Origin: Carya illinoinensis
Lineage: Eukaryota > Streptophyta > Magnoliopsida > Fagales > Juglandaceae
Direction: 5' to 3'
DNA length: 64,000 bases
Assembly (NCBI RefSeq): GCF_018687715.1
Contig: NC_056766.1
Span: 11,983,501-12,047,500, forward strand
Of this stretch, positions 1 to 11,821 are shown one piece after another. Under the pieces are notes generated by a model. That model ran no database searches. It was given only the letters and a program-made list of their open reading frames with translations, and had not been told where the DNA came from. Every line of letters starts with the position of its first letter. The first letter of the stretch is position 1. The translations under genes were made by a program, and so were the position numbers.

Positions 1-300
1 ATAGTAGTCTATATTATATTAATTATACTATATAATATAACTTATACTATATACTATATAATATTCAATAGTATAATATATTTAATTAAATATAATATAA
101 TATATACTATATATATAAAAAATTATATATATAATACATAGTGTTTAATAATATATAAGTGCATTAAATATATTGCATTTAATATATTTAACAGTTAAAA
201 TATATTATAATTGAATTAATTATTATATTTAATATAATTAATACCGAATATTGCATTTAAATATTATTTATTATCATGAAATTTGGATTAATTAGGGATG
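1..300. repeat. TA-rich low-complexity DNA
   Basis: The stretch is dominated by short TATA/ATAT runs with no open frame and no recognisable gene. It resembles the TA-rich block at 51241-51989. It may be the edge of a transposon or relaxed spacer; nothing shows which. Confidence 0.7.
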
Positions 301-338
301 GGTATTAATATTCAGTTAATACGTTCGAACGGAACTGC

Positions 339-346
339 ATATATAA
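339..346 (+). promoter_or_regulatory. TATA-like box upstream of the transposon-protein gene
   Basis: The string CATATATAAG is followed by a C-rich segment. About 600 bases downstream a good splice acceptor (ATTTCAG, ending at 950) sits just before the ATG at 961. This suggests a transcript starting near 370 with an intron in its 5' leader. The promoter role is inferred only from this arrangement. Confidence 0.3.
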
Positions 347-671
347 GCCCCTGAAACCGTCGATCTCCACCGTTGAACGCCGTCTTTGCCGCCGTCAATA
401 GTGCCCACTCAAAGCCTTTACCTCTAACTACCGGTATTTTTCATTTTTAAAGCATTTTACCGTTTAGATTTAGGTTTTTGATAGATTAATTATTTAAGTT
501 AGGGTAAACCGATTTATACATCAAAATAATTGGTAGATTTGCATAAATCCATGTTAGGAACGTTTATTTAGGTTTCTATTGCATTTATTTTGGTGTAAAA
601 TCTAGGGAATCGAAGGATTCCATGGATTTCAATGGCCGAGTCGACTCGGCCTGGAATCCCGATCGACACGA

Positions 672-709
672 ATATCGTTCGAACGCTATGCGTAGCGTTC
701 GAACGATAT
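672..709. repeat. perfect 17-bp hairpin with CGTTCGAACG core
   Basis: Arms 672-688 and 693-709 are exact reverse complements around a 4-base loop (TGCG). Each arm contains the self-complementary 10-mer CGTTCGAACG, which also occurs alone at 322-331. It lies in the probable leader intron of the downstream transposon gene. Confidence 0.9.
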
Positions 710-713
710 AACA

Positions 714-752
714 TAACGGTCGAACGGTTTTTCTGTAACCGTTCGACCGTTA
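714..752. repeat. second perfect hairpin, 16-bp arms
   Basis: Arms 714-729 and 737-752 are exact reverse complements around a 7-base loop. The arms carry GGTCGAACGG, a variant of the CGTTCGAACG core. It begins five bases after the first hairpin ends, and a further partial core (TCGTTCGAAT) follows at 759-768. Confidence 0.9.
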
Positions 753-960
753 CAGGAATCGTTCGAATGTTTTTTTAATATTATATTTATATTATTAATA
801 TTGATATTGAGAAATATATTTATTGTTGATAATGTTGTTCATAATATCAAATATTATTAAATTGCTGTTTGTTTCAAACTACTGTAAATAGTTCTTTATT
901 GTATTTTTCTTGTTAATGTTATATATCTAGTTTCTAATTATAAATTTCAGGTTGATTATA

Positions 961-2149
961 ATGTCTACTTCTAGACTGGCACGTAAGCGACGCAATCTTG
1001 GTGAGAGTAGTAGTGATCCAGTTCGGGAGAGGACAGTTTCACTGGAGCGACCAGTGAAGATTTCTGATTTCCAGAGTCTTCTCTGGGAGGGTCATTCATT
1101 GCCCTCAATATTCAGTGATCGTGGTTGGGGACCTATCTTGGATGAACAGGAGGAAGCATGCGAGCCAGTCTCCTACATTGACATTGTTGCTGAGTTCTAT
1201 AGAGAACTCGGCAGTGCCAGTGCAGATGATTCTGGGGCCTACAATATCACTGTCTGAGGAGTACCCATTGTATTTTCACGAGATGGACTTGCTAAGCATC
1301 TCGGTATTCCTAGGCTGCCATATGCATATCCGAATGTGGTGCCTAGAGAGTCTGATCCTTCAGTTGAGGCGGAGACAGCTGAGGAGGAGACAGCTGAGGA
1401 GGAGGCATCGATTTATACTGATGAGGTCGATACCCTTGCTGATCACGAGGTGAGGGATTTGGTTGTCGGTCCAGATGCTCCACCGTATGATGGGACAAAG
1501 AGCATCAAACAAGCAGATTTATCTTCTTTCTTTAAGATATTAAATTTGATAATTGCCAATAACATTGACCCTCGGCAGCATAAGACAGAAGTTGGCATTG
1601 ATCGGATGAAATTTGTGATACGGGTCGCTCGTGGCATTCCTATCGACTTGGTGGGGTATATATTCGATAGGATTCGATCAGAATCTCGGTACATTTCGAT
1701 GTATATACTACCATTCGGAGTCCTGATCACCCGATATCTACTATGTGCTGGTGTTGTGCCAGATGTTGCTGAGCTTAAACGGGAGCCGATGGGACCGATA
1801 AACAGCACCACCCTCTCACGCAGCACGGGACACTCGAGACTGCGTTTCGTGCACATGTTCTAGAACTAGTTGATCCTCACAGAGATGCACAGCCGAGAGA
1901 TCATGGAGTCTCAGCTGTAGCTGCTGAGACATCTACACGGGCCGAGGCATCAGTCCACAGTGTTACTTGTGAGGAGATGGCTGACATAGTGCGTGCAGCG
2001 ATCAGCGAGCAGACATCAGCAGTGATCGATGCAGTGCATATGTGAAGTGGGAAAGAAGGATGAAGGAATTTTTGAGCAGGTTGCTCTCAATGGGCCTACC
2101 TAGGATGGGTCCTATTGTGCTATTCGAGATGTTGAAAGTGGACCTGTGA
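961..2149 (+). pseudogene. putative plant transposon protein (PF20167-like), broken
   Basis: The frame opens at ATG 961, after an acceptor-like site at 950, and encodes a basic N-terminus (SRLARKRR) and then a region like the plant 'putative plant transposon protein' family: VRGVPIVFSRDGLAKHLGIP around 1250-1315 and ILPFGVLITRYLL around 1705-1740. An in-frame TGA at 1255-1257, where the family pattern expects Arg, fits CGA to TGA. A Glu/Ala-rich repeat (ETAEEETAEEEA) follows at 1370-1410. The frame shifts near 1790-1800, runs on to about 2040, shifts again, and ends at TGA 2147-2149 after a short basic, Leu-rich C-terminus. The parent element is not clear. Family assignment is by resemblance only; non-functionality is seen directly. 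Confidence 0.6.
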
Positions 2150-2406
2150 TAACAACTTAGGTCAATGCCGAGTATGGATTAGTGCATAATGATTAAATGA
2201 CTCAGACAATAGCTATAGAAATTGCCCATGAAGACGAACGGCTTGATAATTCCCAATCTGACCCAGAAACTGAACGAGATAGAATTCAAGATGATATTTG
2301 CAAAGAGTATTGTATTGGCACAGAGAGACCCAATCAAGTAGCTGGAAAGTTTCAAAAAAGGAGTTCTTCTAGGGTGGTAATTTGTCCTTCAAAACTTAAT
2401 TTATGA
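2150..2406 (+). pseudogene. LINE-A ORF1, C-terminal end
   Basis: A short acidic-to-basic tail in the frame 2197-2406 ends SSSRVV...SKLNL. This is the C-terminal signature of plant L1 ORF1 proteins (DUF4283/zinc-knuckle type) just upstream of ORF2; comparable tails are visible in LINE-E and LINE-F here. The N-terminal domain and zinc knuckle are missing, so the LINE is 5'-truncated or its 5' end is lost. Its stop codon TGA (2404-2406) overlaps the ATG of ORF2 (2403-2405). Confidence 0.6.
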
Positions 2407-3800
2407 TTAGTCCTATTATTTTTTAGAATTTCAGGGGTGTGGGAACCTCTCAAGTGAGGTTGAGGAAACTTAGTAAAACTTATTGGCCTAATATTGTTGC
2501 ATTGGCTGAGCCTTTTCTTATGGAGACAAAAATTCTTGATTATTTGGGCCGGTTTAGTTGTGAGTCCTTTGTTACGAATGAAGTGAAAGATGAAAAAATT
2601 TGGTTGTTGTGGAATTGAGCTATTTTAGTTCATTGGTTGAAGAGTTCAAACTAGTATGTTTCTGTTCAAGTTGCGTAGAATGGACATGTCTTTCTTCTCA
2701 CCATTGTTTATGTAAGGGCAATCATATGGAGAGGAAAACTCTTTGGGTAGAGCTTGAGGCTACTCATAATGGTATCCTTCCGTGGATTCTTTGTGGCGAT
2801 TTCAACATTATTAAAGATGATTTGGAAAAAAGAGGTGGTTGCTCCCGTCCTTTTGCCACTATGAAAGATTTCAATTTGTCCATTCAGAATTGTAGATTGC
2901 TAGACATGAGCTTTAAAGGTCCAAAGATGACTTGGTGTAATGGCCAAGGCAGATTGGCTTGCAGCTGGGCAAGGGTAGATAGTTATTTAATTGATTCTAA
3001 TGTTCTTAATTGTTTTCTTGATATTTTTTTCTAGGTATTGTCTCGTACTACTTTTTACCACTCCCCTAATTTGGTGATCCAAATGGTTGAGAATCCTTTT
3101 AGGTATGGGCCATGACCCTTCTGCTTTCAGTTTATGTGGACTAACCATATTGATTTTCTTCCTTTTGTGGAAGGGGTGTGGAAACAAGAGGGGTTTCATT
3201 TTGGGCTTATTAATTTATATTTTAAATTATAAAGGTTGAAGGTGGTGGTTAAGGATTGGAATCATTTGGTTTTTGGTAAAAATAATATTATCAAAGGTTT
3301 AGAGCAACGTATTGATAATCTGGAAACCTATCTCCAGGTTGATTAAAATGATGAGGATGAAAAAATCCTCTTGGCGACTAAGTTGGAATTATTAACCTGG
3401 ATGGGTATAGAGGACACTTGTCTTACTCATATGGCTAAGAAAAGTTGGCTCCAAGATGGTGACCAGAATTCTAAATTTTATCATGCTTATTAGAATGCTA
3501 AGCGTCATGAAAGGTTTAAGGAGATGTGTTTGATTGATGGTACTATTTTAAATACTCCTTATGATATTCATCAGGTTGCTGTTAAGTATTTTCAAAATTT
3601 CTTGAGTCACACTCATCATAGTGTTTTGCCTAATTTAATTGAGGTGATTGCCCCGATTATCAATGACAAGGAGAATTTGGCTATTTGCCATGTCCCTTCT
3701 ATTGAAGATGTTAAGGATGCTCTCTTTAGTATTCCCATTGATAGTAGCCTTAATTTGGATGGTTTTGGTTTGGGTTTATTTAGAGTCTGTTGGGATCTTG
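2403..3800 (+). pseudogene. LINE-A ORF2, endonuclease and linker
   Basis: ORF2 of an L1-type non-LTR retrotransposon. It begins with the expected hydrophobic start and 'NFRGVG' endonuclease motif, with TAG in place of the usual Trp codon at 2424-2426. The apurinic-type endonuclease signature ILCGDFNII lies near 2790-2820 and MTWCNGQGRL near 2925-2955. The catalytic Ser-Asp-His near 3045 reads Phe-Tyr-His, so the Asp is lost. The linker toward the reverse transcriptase (KKSWLQDGDQNSKFYHAY, near 3435-3490) is recognisable. Several TAG/TAA stops interrupt the frame. The endonuclease would nick target DNA for reverse transcription; this copy cannot. Confidence 0.85.
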
Positions 3801-6256
3801 TTTAAGAGGATATTTTGGATGCTATTGTTGATTTTTTTCAAAATCAATATTTTCCTAGATTCTATATTGCCTTGTATATTGTCTTAATTCTTAAGGTGGA
3901 TAAGCCTTCTGGTTTTGATAAGTTTATGCCTATTAGCCTTTGTTTTGTGATTTATAAGATTTGTGCTAAAATTATTGTGGGTTGTCTTGCCAATTTATTG
4001 TCTAAGATGATTTTCTACGAGCAAATGGCCTTTATTCTAGGTCGTAGCATTTTTGAGAACATCATTCTGACTCAGGAGATGGTCTACTCTATTCATAAAA
4101 GCTCTTTTGGGGGCAATGTTATGGTTAAACTTGACATGTCCAAAGCTTAAGATAGAGTGGATTGGAAATTTTTACTTCATGTCTTGGCCAACTTTGGTTT
4201 TTCCTCTCATGTTATTGATATGATTCAAGCTTGTATTTCCTCCCCTTGGTATTCCATCATGATGAATGGGACTTTTTTGGGATTTTTTTAAAGGAAAGCG
4301 TGGTTTGAGGCAAGGTCACCCTCTTTCTCCTTATTTTTTTTATTATCATGCAAGAGGCGCTCTCTCGTCTTCTCAAGCAATATTTTTTCAAAGGCAAAAT
4401 TGGCTCAAGCTAGAGGTACCCCTCTTATCTTCCCACCTTATATATGTAGATGATGTTGTTATTTTTGCTAATGGTGGTAAACAATTTATGAGGAATCTTA
4501 TGAAGGTCTTGACTCTTTATGAAGATTGGACGGGTCAAGTTCTTAATAAGGATAAAAGTGCTATTTATTTCTCCAAGAAAATTCCTGTTTCTAGGAAGCT
4601 TTCCATCTTCATATTATTGGTTTTTTTTAAGGCTGTTTCTCTTTTAAGTACTTGGGTGTGCCTATTGTGGTGGGGAGACTTAACGCTAGTCATTTTGGGG
4701 AACTACTTGGTAAATTCCAAAAAACGATTGCAAGTTGGAAGATGAAAATGCTCTCGGCAGGTGGTAGAAATATTCTTCTGCATCATGTATTATCTAGTAT
4801 GGCCATTCATCTTCTTGCTGTGTTACATGTCCTTAAGATTGTCCTTGTGGTGTTGAATAAGCTTCTGAATTCTTTCTTTTGGGGTGCTTTTGATGGCAAG
4901 GCTAAGAGGAAATGGATTTCTAGGAATCATATTTGTAAACCTATTGATGAAGGTGGTTTGGGTATTAGGGATTTTGGGGATATTAAAAAAACTCTTCATA
5001 TAAAACTTGCTTGGCTTCTCATGCAAGGACAGTCTCTTTGGGTGGATTTTTTTAGAGGTAGGTATGTTAAAAATAGTCATTTATCTCTTCTGGCACCTAA
5101 TAAGGGTACTCGGTTTCAGAAATCAATTGTTTGCTGTATCCTGAAAGTTTTAAATGGGTCTAAGTAGAACGTGAAAGAGGGTAATATTTCTTTCTAGTAT
5201 GATAACTAGGAGAAGGATGGCTCGCTTAGTAGTCAATTTCCTGTGATTGAGCAACCTCATTTGAAACCTCATTTAAAAATTAAAGATTGGCGTATTGATA
5301 ATGGGTGTGATATTCATCTCTTGGAACATCTAGTGGGAAATCATGCTGATTTGTATCATTTCTTTTTTGGGTGAAAGGAGGGGCAATATGTTTTAATTTG
5401 GTTAAAGGATACTCGTGGGCTATTTTCTACCAAAAAGCTTGGGATTGTGTTAGAATCTGGGCGTCTCCTTTACCTTGGGCTCATTGGATTTGGCATTATC
5501 ACCTGCCCTAGAAAATTTCTATTATGATGTGGAAAGCGTTTAATAACTGTTTGAGTGTGGATGATAAGATCAAAAGGGTTGGCATTTCTATGGCTTCCAA
5601 GTGTAATTGTTGTTCTATTGGTCATACTGAGGACTTGAATCATGTGCTTTGTACTGGTGACTTTGCCAGACACATTTGGCGACTGGCTGCTATTCAGTTA
5701 GGTGTGCATATGGGAGTTTTCCAAACTTGGCAGGAATAATCAAATTTTTGGTTTCATCGTGCTGGAAAGTCTTCCCAGGTGCGGATTATATTTGGTTTTC
5801 TCCCTTCTATTATTTCTTGAAAGCTTTGGAATAGGCGATGTAAGGCCTGGCATGAAGGTAGGGCTAACAATGTTGATTCGGTTTGGCATGCTATTAAGTT
5901 ATGGATTCGCCGTATTATGGATTTGATCATGAAATTTACTAGGCTTCCTAACAAGGATGTTGCTATTTTACAAAGATTGGATATCCTGGTTTTATCTCCT
6001 ATACCTAAGAAGGTTCACGTGGTGAGGTGGACTAGGCCTTCTCAGAGTAGGGTCAAACTCAATACTGATGGGAGTAGCTTTGGTAATCCTGATCCCTTAG
6101 GCACTGGGGGTGTCATTTGAGATGAGAGTGGTAGGTTACTTGATGCTTATTCTATTTTCTTGGATCAGGGGTCTAATAATTCTGCTGAACGTAGAAGTTT
6201 GTTGGAAGGTGTTCGTAGGTGCTATCACTTGGGTCTTTTTTTTTTTTTTTTTTTTT
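3801..6256 (+). pseudogene. LINE-A ORF2, reverse transcriptase, zf-RVT and RNase H start (copy 1)
   Basis: Reverse transcriptase motifs appear in order: PISLCFVIYKI (near 3930), VKLDMSKA (near 4125), RQGHPLSPY (near 4305) and the active site YVDD near 4445-4456, which is intact. Several frame changes and stops separate them, including TAA after VKLDMSKA. The zinc-binding zf-RVT region (MMWKAFNNCLS...CNCC...LNHVLC) lies at 5524-5660. RNase H begins with LNTDGSS near 6058, followed by NSAERRSL near 6177. The frame runs into a 21-base T tract (6236-6256), where a tandem duplication starts. Confidence 0.85.
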
Positions 6257-8556
6257 GTGATTTATAAGATTTGTGCTAAAATTATTGTGGGTTGTCTTGC
6301 CAATTTATTGTCTAAGATGATTTTCTACGAGCAAATGGCCTTTATTCTAGGTCGTAGCATTTTTGAGAACATCATTCTGACTCAGGAGATGGTCTACTCT
6401 ATTCATAAAAGCTCTTTTGGGGGCAATGTTATGGTTAAACTTGACATGTCCAAAGCTTAAGATAGAGTGGATTGGAAATTTTTACTTCATGTCTTGGCCA
6501 ACTTTGGTTTTTCCTCTCATGTTATTGATATGATTCAAGCTTGTATTTCCTCCCCTTGGTATTCCATCATGATGAATGGGACTTTTTTGGGATTTTTTTA
6601 AAGGAAAGCGTGGTTTGAGGCAAGGTCACCCTCTTTCTCCTTATTTTTTTTATTATCATGCAAGAGGCGCTCTCTCGTCTTCTCAAGCAATATTTTTTCA
6701 AAGGCAAAATTGGCTCAAGCTAGAGGTACCCCTCTTATCTTCCCACCTTATATATGTAGATGATGTTGTTATTTTTGCTAATGGTGGTAAACAATTTATG
6801 AGGAATCTTATGAAGGTCTTGACTCTTTATGAAGATTGGACGGGTCAAGTTCTTAATAAGGATAAAAGTGCTATTTATTTCTCCAAGAAAATTCCTGTTT
6901 CTAGGAAGCTTTCCATCTTCATATTATTGGTTTTTTTTAAGGCTGTTTCTCTTTTAAGTACTTGGGTGTGCCTATTGTGGTGGGGAGACTTAACGCTAGT
7001 CATTTTGGGGAACTACTTGGTAAATTCCAAAAAACGATTGCAAGTTGGAAGATGAAAATGCTCTCGGCAGGTGGTAGAAATATTCTTCTGCATCATGTAT
7101 TATCTAGTATGGCCATTCATCTTCTTGCTGTGTTACATGTCCTTAAGATTGTCCTTGTGGTGTTGAATAAGCTTCTGAATTCTTTCTTTTGGGGTGCTTT
7201 TGATGGCAAGGCTAAGAGGAAATGGATTTCTAGGAATCATATTTGTAAACCTATTGATGAAGGTGGTTTGGGTATTAGGGATTTTGGGGATATTAAAAAA
7301 ACTCTTCATATAAAACTTGCTTGGCTTCTCATGCAAGGACAGTCTCTTTGGGTGGATTTTTTTAGAGGTAGGTATGTTAAAAATAGTCATTTATCTCTTC
7401 TGGCACCTAATAAGGGTACTCGGTTTCAGAAATCAATTGTTTGCTGTATCCTGAAAGTTTTAAATGGGTCTAAGTAGAACGTGAAAGAGGGTAATATTTC
7501 TTTCTAGTATGATAACTAGGAGAAGGATGGCTCGCTTAGTAGTCAATTTCCTGTGATTGAGCAACCTCATTTGAAACCTCATTTAAAAATTAAAGATTGG
7601 CGTATTGATAATGGGTGTGATATTCATCTCTTGGAACATCTAGTGGGAAATCATGCTGATTTGTATCATTTCTTTTTTGGGTGAAAGGAGGGGCAATATG
7701 TTTTAATTTGGTTAAAGGATACTCGTGGGCTATTTTCTACCAAAAAGCTTGGGATTGTGTTAGAATCTGGGCGTCTCCTTTACCTTGGGCTCATTGGATT
7801 TGGCATTATCACCTGCCCTAGAAAATTTCTATTATGATGTGGAAAGCGTTTAATAACTGTTTGAGTGTGGATGATAAGATCAAAAGGGTTGGCATTTCTA
7901 TGGCTTCCAAGTGTAATTGTTGTTCTATTGGTCATACTGAGGACTTGAATCATGTGCTTTGTACTGGTGACTTTGCCAGACACATTTGGCGACTGGCTGC
8001 TATTCAGTTAGGTGTGCATATGGGAGTTTTCCAAACTTGGCAGGAATAATCAAATTTTTGGTTTCATCGTGCTGGAAAGTCTTCCCAGGTGCGGATTATA
8101 TTTGGTTTTCTCCCTTCTATTATTTCTTGAAAGCTTTGGAATAGGCGATGTAAGGCCTGGCATGAAGGTAGGGCTAACAATGTTGATTCGGTTTGGCATG
8201 CTATTAAGTTATGGATTCGCCGTATTATGGATTTGATCATGAAATTTACTAGGCTTCCTAACAAGGATGTTGCTATTTTACAAAGATTGGATATCCTGGT
8301 TTTATCTCCTATACCTAAGAAGGTTCACGTGGTGAGGTGGACTAGGCCTTCTCAGAGTAGGGTCAAACTCAATACTGATGGGAGTAGCTTTGGTAATCCT
8401 GATCCCTTAGGCACTGGGGGTGTCATTTGAGATGAGAGTGGTAGGTTACTTGATGCTTATTCTATTTTCTTGGATCAGGGGTCTAATAATTCTGCTGAAC
8501 GTAGAAGTTTGTTGGAAGGTGTTCGTAGGTGCTATCACTTGGGTCTTTTTTTTTTT
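3947..8556 (+). repeat. 2,310-bp tandem duplication inside LINE-A
   Basis: Bases from 3947 to about 6246 recur from 6257 to about 8556 at a constant offset of 2,310. I found no difference between the copies by eye and their translated pieces are identical. The junction lies at the T tract 6236-6256, joined to a TGTTTTGTGA site at 3941-3950, so short T-rich homology probably guided it. A recent event or an assembly artefact would both explain the identity. Confidence 0.9.
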
Positions 8557-8597
8557 AATGTTGAAATTGAGACTGATTCTTAGCTTTTGGTTGACTG
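6257..8597 (+). pseudogene. LINE-A ORF2 segment, copy 2 of the duplication
   Basis: This repeats copy 1 from the middle of the reverse transcriptase (YKICAKIIV) through YVDD (near 6755-6766), zf-RVT (7834-7970) and the RNase H start (near 8368). It shares all of copy 1's stops and frame changes, so the LINE was already dead when duplicated. It continues past an 11-base T tract (8546-8556) into VEIETDS, the natural RNase H continuation, then breaks at about 8597. Confidence 0.85.
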
Positions 8598-9440
8598 GAC
8601 TTGAATCATGTGCTTTGTACTGGTGACTTTGCCAGACACATTTGGCGACTGGCTGTTATTCAGTTAGGTGTGCATATGGGAGTTTTCCAAACTTGGCAGG
8701 AATAATCAAATTTTTGGTTTCGTCGTGCTGGAAAGTCTTCCCAGGTGCGGATTATATTTGGTCTTCTCCCTTCTATTATTTCTTGAAAGCTTTGGAATAG
8801 GCGATGTAAGGCCTGGCATGAAGGTAGGGCTAACAATGTTGATTCGGTTTGGCATGCTATTAAGTTATGGATTCGCCGTATTATGGATTTGATCATGAAA
8901 TTTACTAGGCTTCCTAACAAGGATGTTGCTATTTTACAAAGATTGGATATCCTGGTTTTATCTCCTATACCTAAGAAGGTTCGCGTGGTGAGGTGGACTA
9001 GGCCTTCTTAGAGTAGGGTCAAGCTCAATACTGATGGGAGTAGCTTTGGTAATCCTGGTCCTTTAGGCACTGGGGGTGTCATTTGAGATGAGAGTGGTAG
9101 GTTACTTGATGCTTATTCTATTTTCTTGGATTAGGGTTCTAATAATTCTGCTGAACGTAGAAGTTTGTTGGAAGGTGTTCGTAGGTGCTATCACTTGGGT
9201 CTTTTTTTTTTTTTTTTTTTTAATGTTGAAATTGAGACTGATTCTTAGCTTTTGGTTGACTGGATTATCAAGGGTGGTTGTAATATCTAGTATTTAGAGG
9301 AATTTTTGGATGAGTTACATGATTATCTTAATTGTATGGATTATAGAGTGAATCATATTTTTTGTGAAGGTAAAGCTGTGGCGGATTACCTTGCAAAGAG
9401 GGGATCTAGTGGTTTAAATTTTGATTGGTCTAGTGATTTG
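8597..9440 (+). pseudogene. LINE-A third partial copy and RNase H tail
   Basis: At 8597 the sequence jumps back to the zf-RVT end (equivalent to 5631) and repeats through the RNase H start to a 20-base T tract at 9202-9221. About ten base differences from copy 2 over roughly 600 bases make it clearly older than the 2,310-bp duplication. After the T tract the LINE continues with VEIETDS, DWIIKGG and AVADYLAKRG, the end of the RNase H domain, until it is cut at 9440 by a solo LTR. Confidence 0.85.
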
Positions 9441-10170
9441 TGTAAGGCCCCGATCTCATAAGGGTCGGAGAGTTAACTCTTATAACCTGAAAACATCTCC
9501 AATAACACAACCATATATAATCCAAGGACTCCATAATTATAAATTCATTTATTCAAACCAAGTGTACTTGTTCTTCCATCAAGACAACTAATTATAATAC
9601 CTCAGAAAAATAAATTAAAATCTCCACAGTCACTCATAACTATCCGTAACCTAAAACACCAAAGTAACATAAATGAGAAATCTATTAACTAAAACTCCCC
9701 AATAACTCTACTTGTACCATCTGGCACTTATTCCTCAACGATCATCAAATCTTGTTAACAATTCATACTCTTGACTCTTGGTTGAAGTATTAAAATTATC
9801 TAAAAAATCTTATGGAGATAAGGGGTGAGTTATCAACAAGAACATATACTAGGGTGTGAACATGAGTATTTATAGAGTTCAGAATGCGGAACAAAACATT
9901 TACCTCCAGAATGCTAAAATCAAGACACTTGCTTTCAGAATGCAAAACATGTATTAAAATATTAGAGTGAAACTTTCAGAAACAAATCTTATTAAAAAAT
10001 AATCATTTGGCGTAGCATTAATGATGATGATGATCATCATCATATCATAGCATCATATTAGAACATCATATCAGATAGAGTTCATGTATAACCCCCATGA
10101 TAGGGTTGTGCATCTGCGGATAACTAGGCAGAACATAATCACTCTGTCACCAAGGTGTGCACTCAAATAG

Positions 10171-10380
10171 AGACCACTACTATAACCCGTGGCAGGGCCG
10201 TATCCACTATTATAACTTGTGGTTGGGCTGTATCCACTATTATTACCTGTGATTGGGCCATATCCACTATTATTACTTGCGGTTGGGCCGTATCCACTAT
10301 TATAACTCGTGGTTGAGCCATATCCACTATTATAACCCATGGTAGGGCCGTATCTACTATTATAACCCATGGTTGAGTTG
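10171..10380. repeat. 30-bp minisatellite, 7 copies, within solo LTR-1
   Basis: Seven head-to-tail units of exactly 30 bp begin at 10171, 10201, 10231, 10261, 10291, 10321 and 10351. The consensus begins TATCCACTATTATAAC. Read on the minus strand the units encode a ten-residue Gly/Tyr/Asn/Ser-rich repeat (around GYNSGYGPT). The array has kept frame but has no gene context. Confidence 0.9.
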
Positions 10381-11766
10381 TAATTGAAAAGAGCAGAAGC
10401 ATAATCAAATTCATAATCAGAAAGTTATGCCAAAGGTCTTTCAGCTTACACATCATATCATAACAAAAATACTGAATAGCTTTAGATAATTTCATATATT
10501 CAACAAAACAAAATCAAAGTATCTTCATCTTAATCACAACAAAACTTTAAGAATCTCATTTTTGCTCTTTTTACAAAGTTCATAAACAATATGCAAAATT
10601 AAGCTCATGTCTACGCTAGTCATGACAAAAGTACTTTCTCTTTCATATAGAGTTCATGAATAATGCCAAAACAAATAATTGTGGTTTTTTTTCACAATTC
10701 TTTTCGAAAACAAAATATACATATTTTAAAAGTCAATCTCACTTTATTTTCTTTTTATGCAAAGTCTAGTATAGGAACTTCACTTACCTAAACTTCTTAG
10801 TTTCTTTGAATCTCCTCAAAAATAGTGTCAAGATGAATATCAATAATCACCTATAAAAAATTTATGTAACTTGAATAAATCTCCACATGAACATATAACC
10901 CATATTTATACCTGAAAAACCTATTGTAATTCCACAAAGCCTAAAATTCTCTTAACTGTGTAAGTGTTATCACTTTCTAAACTCCTCAATATTTTCTTAA
11001 TCGAAAACCTATTGAAGCACATAATCGAATACATATTCTATTCTACACGAAAAAAATCGATATATGTAGATATTTTAAAATGATTAAAAATACCCATAAT
11101 ATATTACAAATTAATAGAATATTTTAGTTACTTAAATTCAAATAAAATAAGTAGTGAAAAACTCTTTTTAAAAAAAAGGAGTTTATTTTCTTATAATTGA
11201 TCATAATTATTAACTCTATACAAGAGGTCTTAATAAATACAAATGTCATATCCATTTTTTCAAATATCGTTAAAATATATTCTCTTATCTGAGTTTATAA
11301 AAATAATTGGTAGGAATATTCTATTCATAAAAAATAGACTTAATAATATTTAATAAAATAATAATAACTAACACAATTTAAAATCCTTTAATTTATTTTC
11401 TATAAGGAAAACAGTTAATTTACTATAAGAGTAGGATTTATAGGCTCAACAAAATACTCCAATCCCGACTTAAACACAATTTCAATTAAAGACTAAACCC
11501 ATCTCAAGAAAAACACAAGTTCAAAACTTTCAAAGTTCGCTTAAGGGACATATCTGTAGTTAGAAATTAAAAGCCTACCCTACTGCTAAAAAATACTAGA
11601 CTCTTCCTTCAAACAAGAGCAACACGCATCACAGGCGGCAAAACTTACCCAGGAAAAGAATTGTGCAGCAATCTACCGAAGGAGAGGACTTGCAGCATTG
11701 CCACCAAGGGAAAGATGGAGTTGTTGAGGTGGTGCGGCGAAGACTCCACTGATCTGCGTGGTTTAC

Positions 11767-11769
<3 letters not shown>

Positions 11770-11818
<49 letters not shown>
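11770..11818. repeat. (AG)n microsatellite
   Basis: An uninterrupted run of about 24 AG dinucleotides inside solo LTR-1. Confidence 0.95.

Positions 11819-11821
<3 letters not shown>

Noticed and set aside
10071..10370. Gly/Tyr-rich repeat protein on the minus strand
   Set aside because: It resembles glycine-rich or prion-like proteins but lies wholly in a minisatellite inside a solo LTR, with no promoter or splice evidence.
10171..10380. CRISPR-like array
   Set aside because: Units are directly adjacent without spacers and the DNA is eukaryotic.
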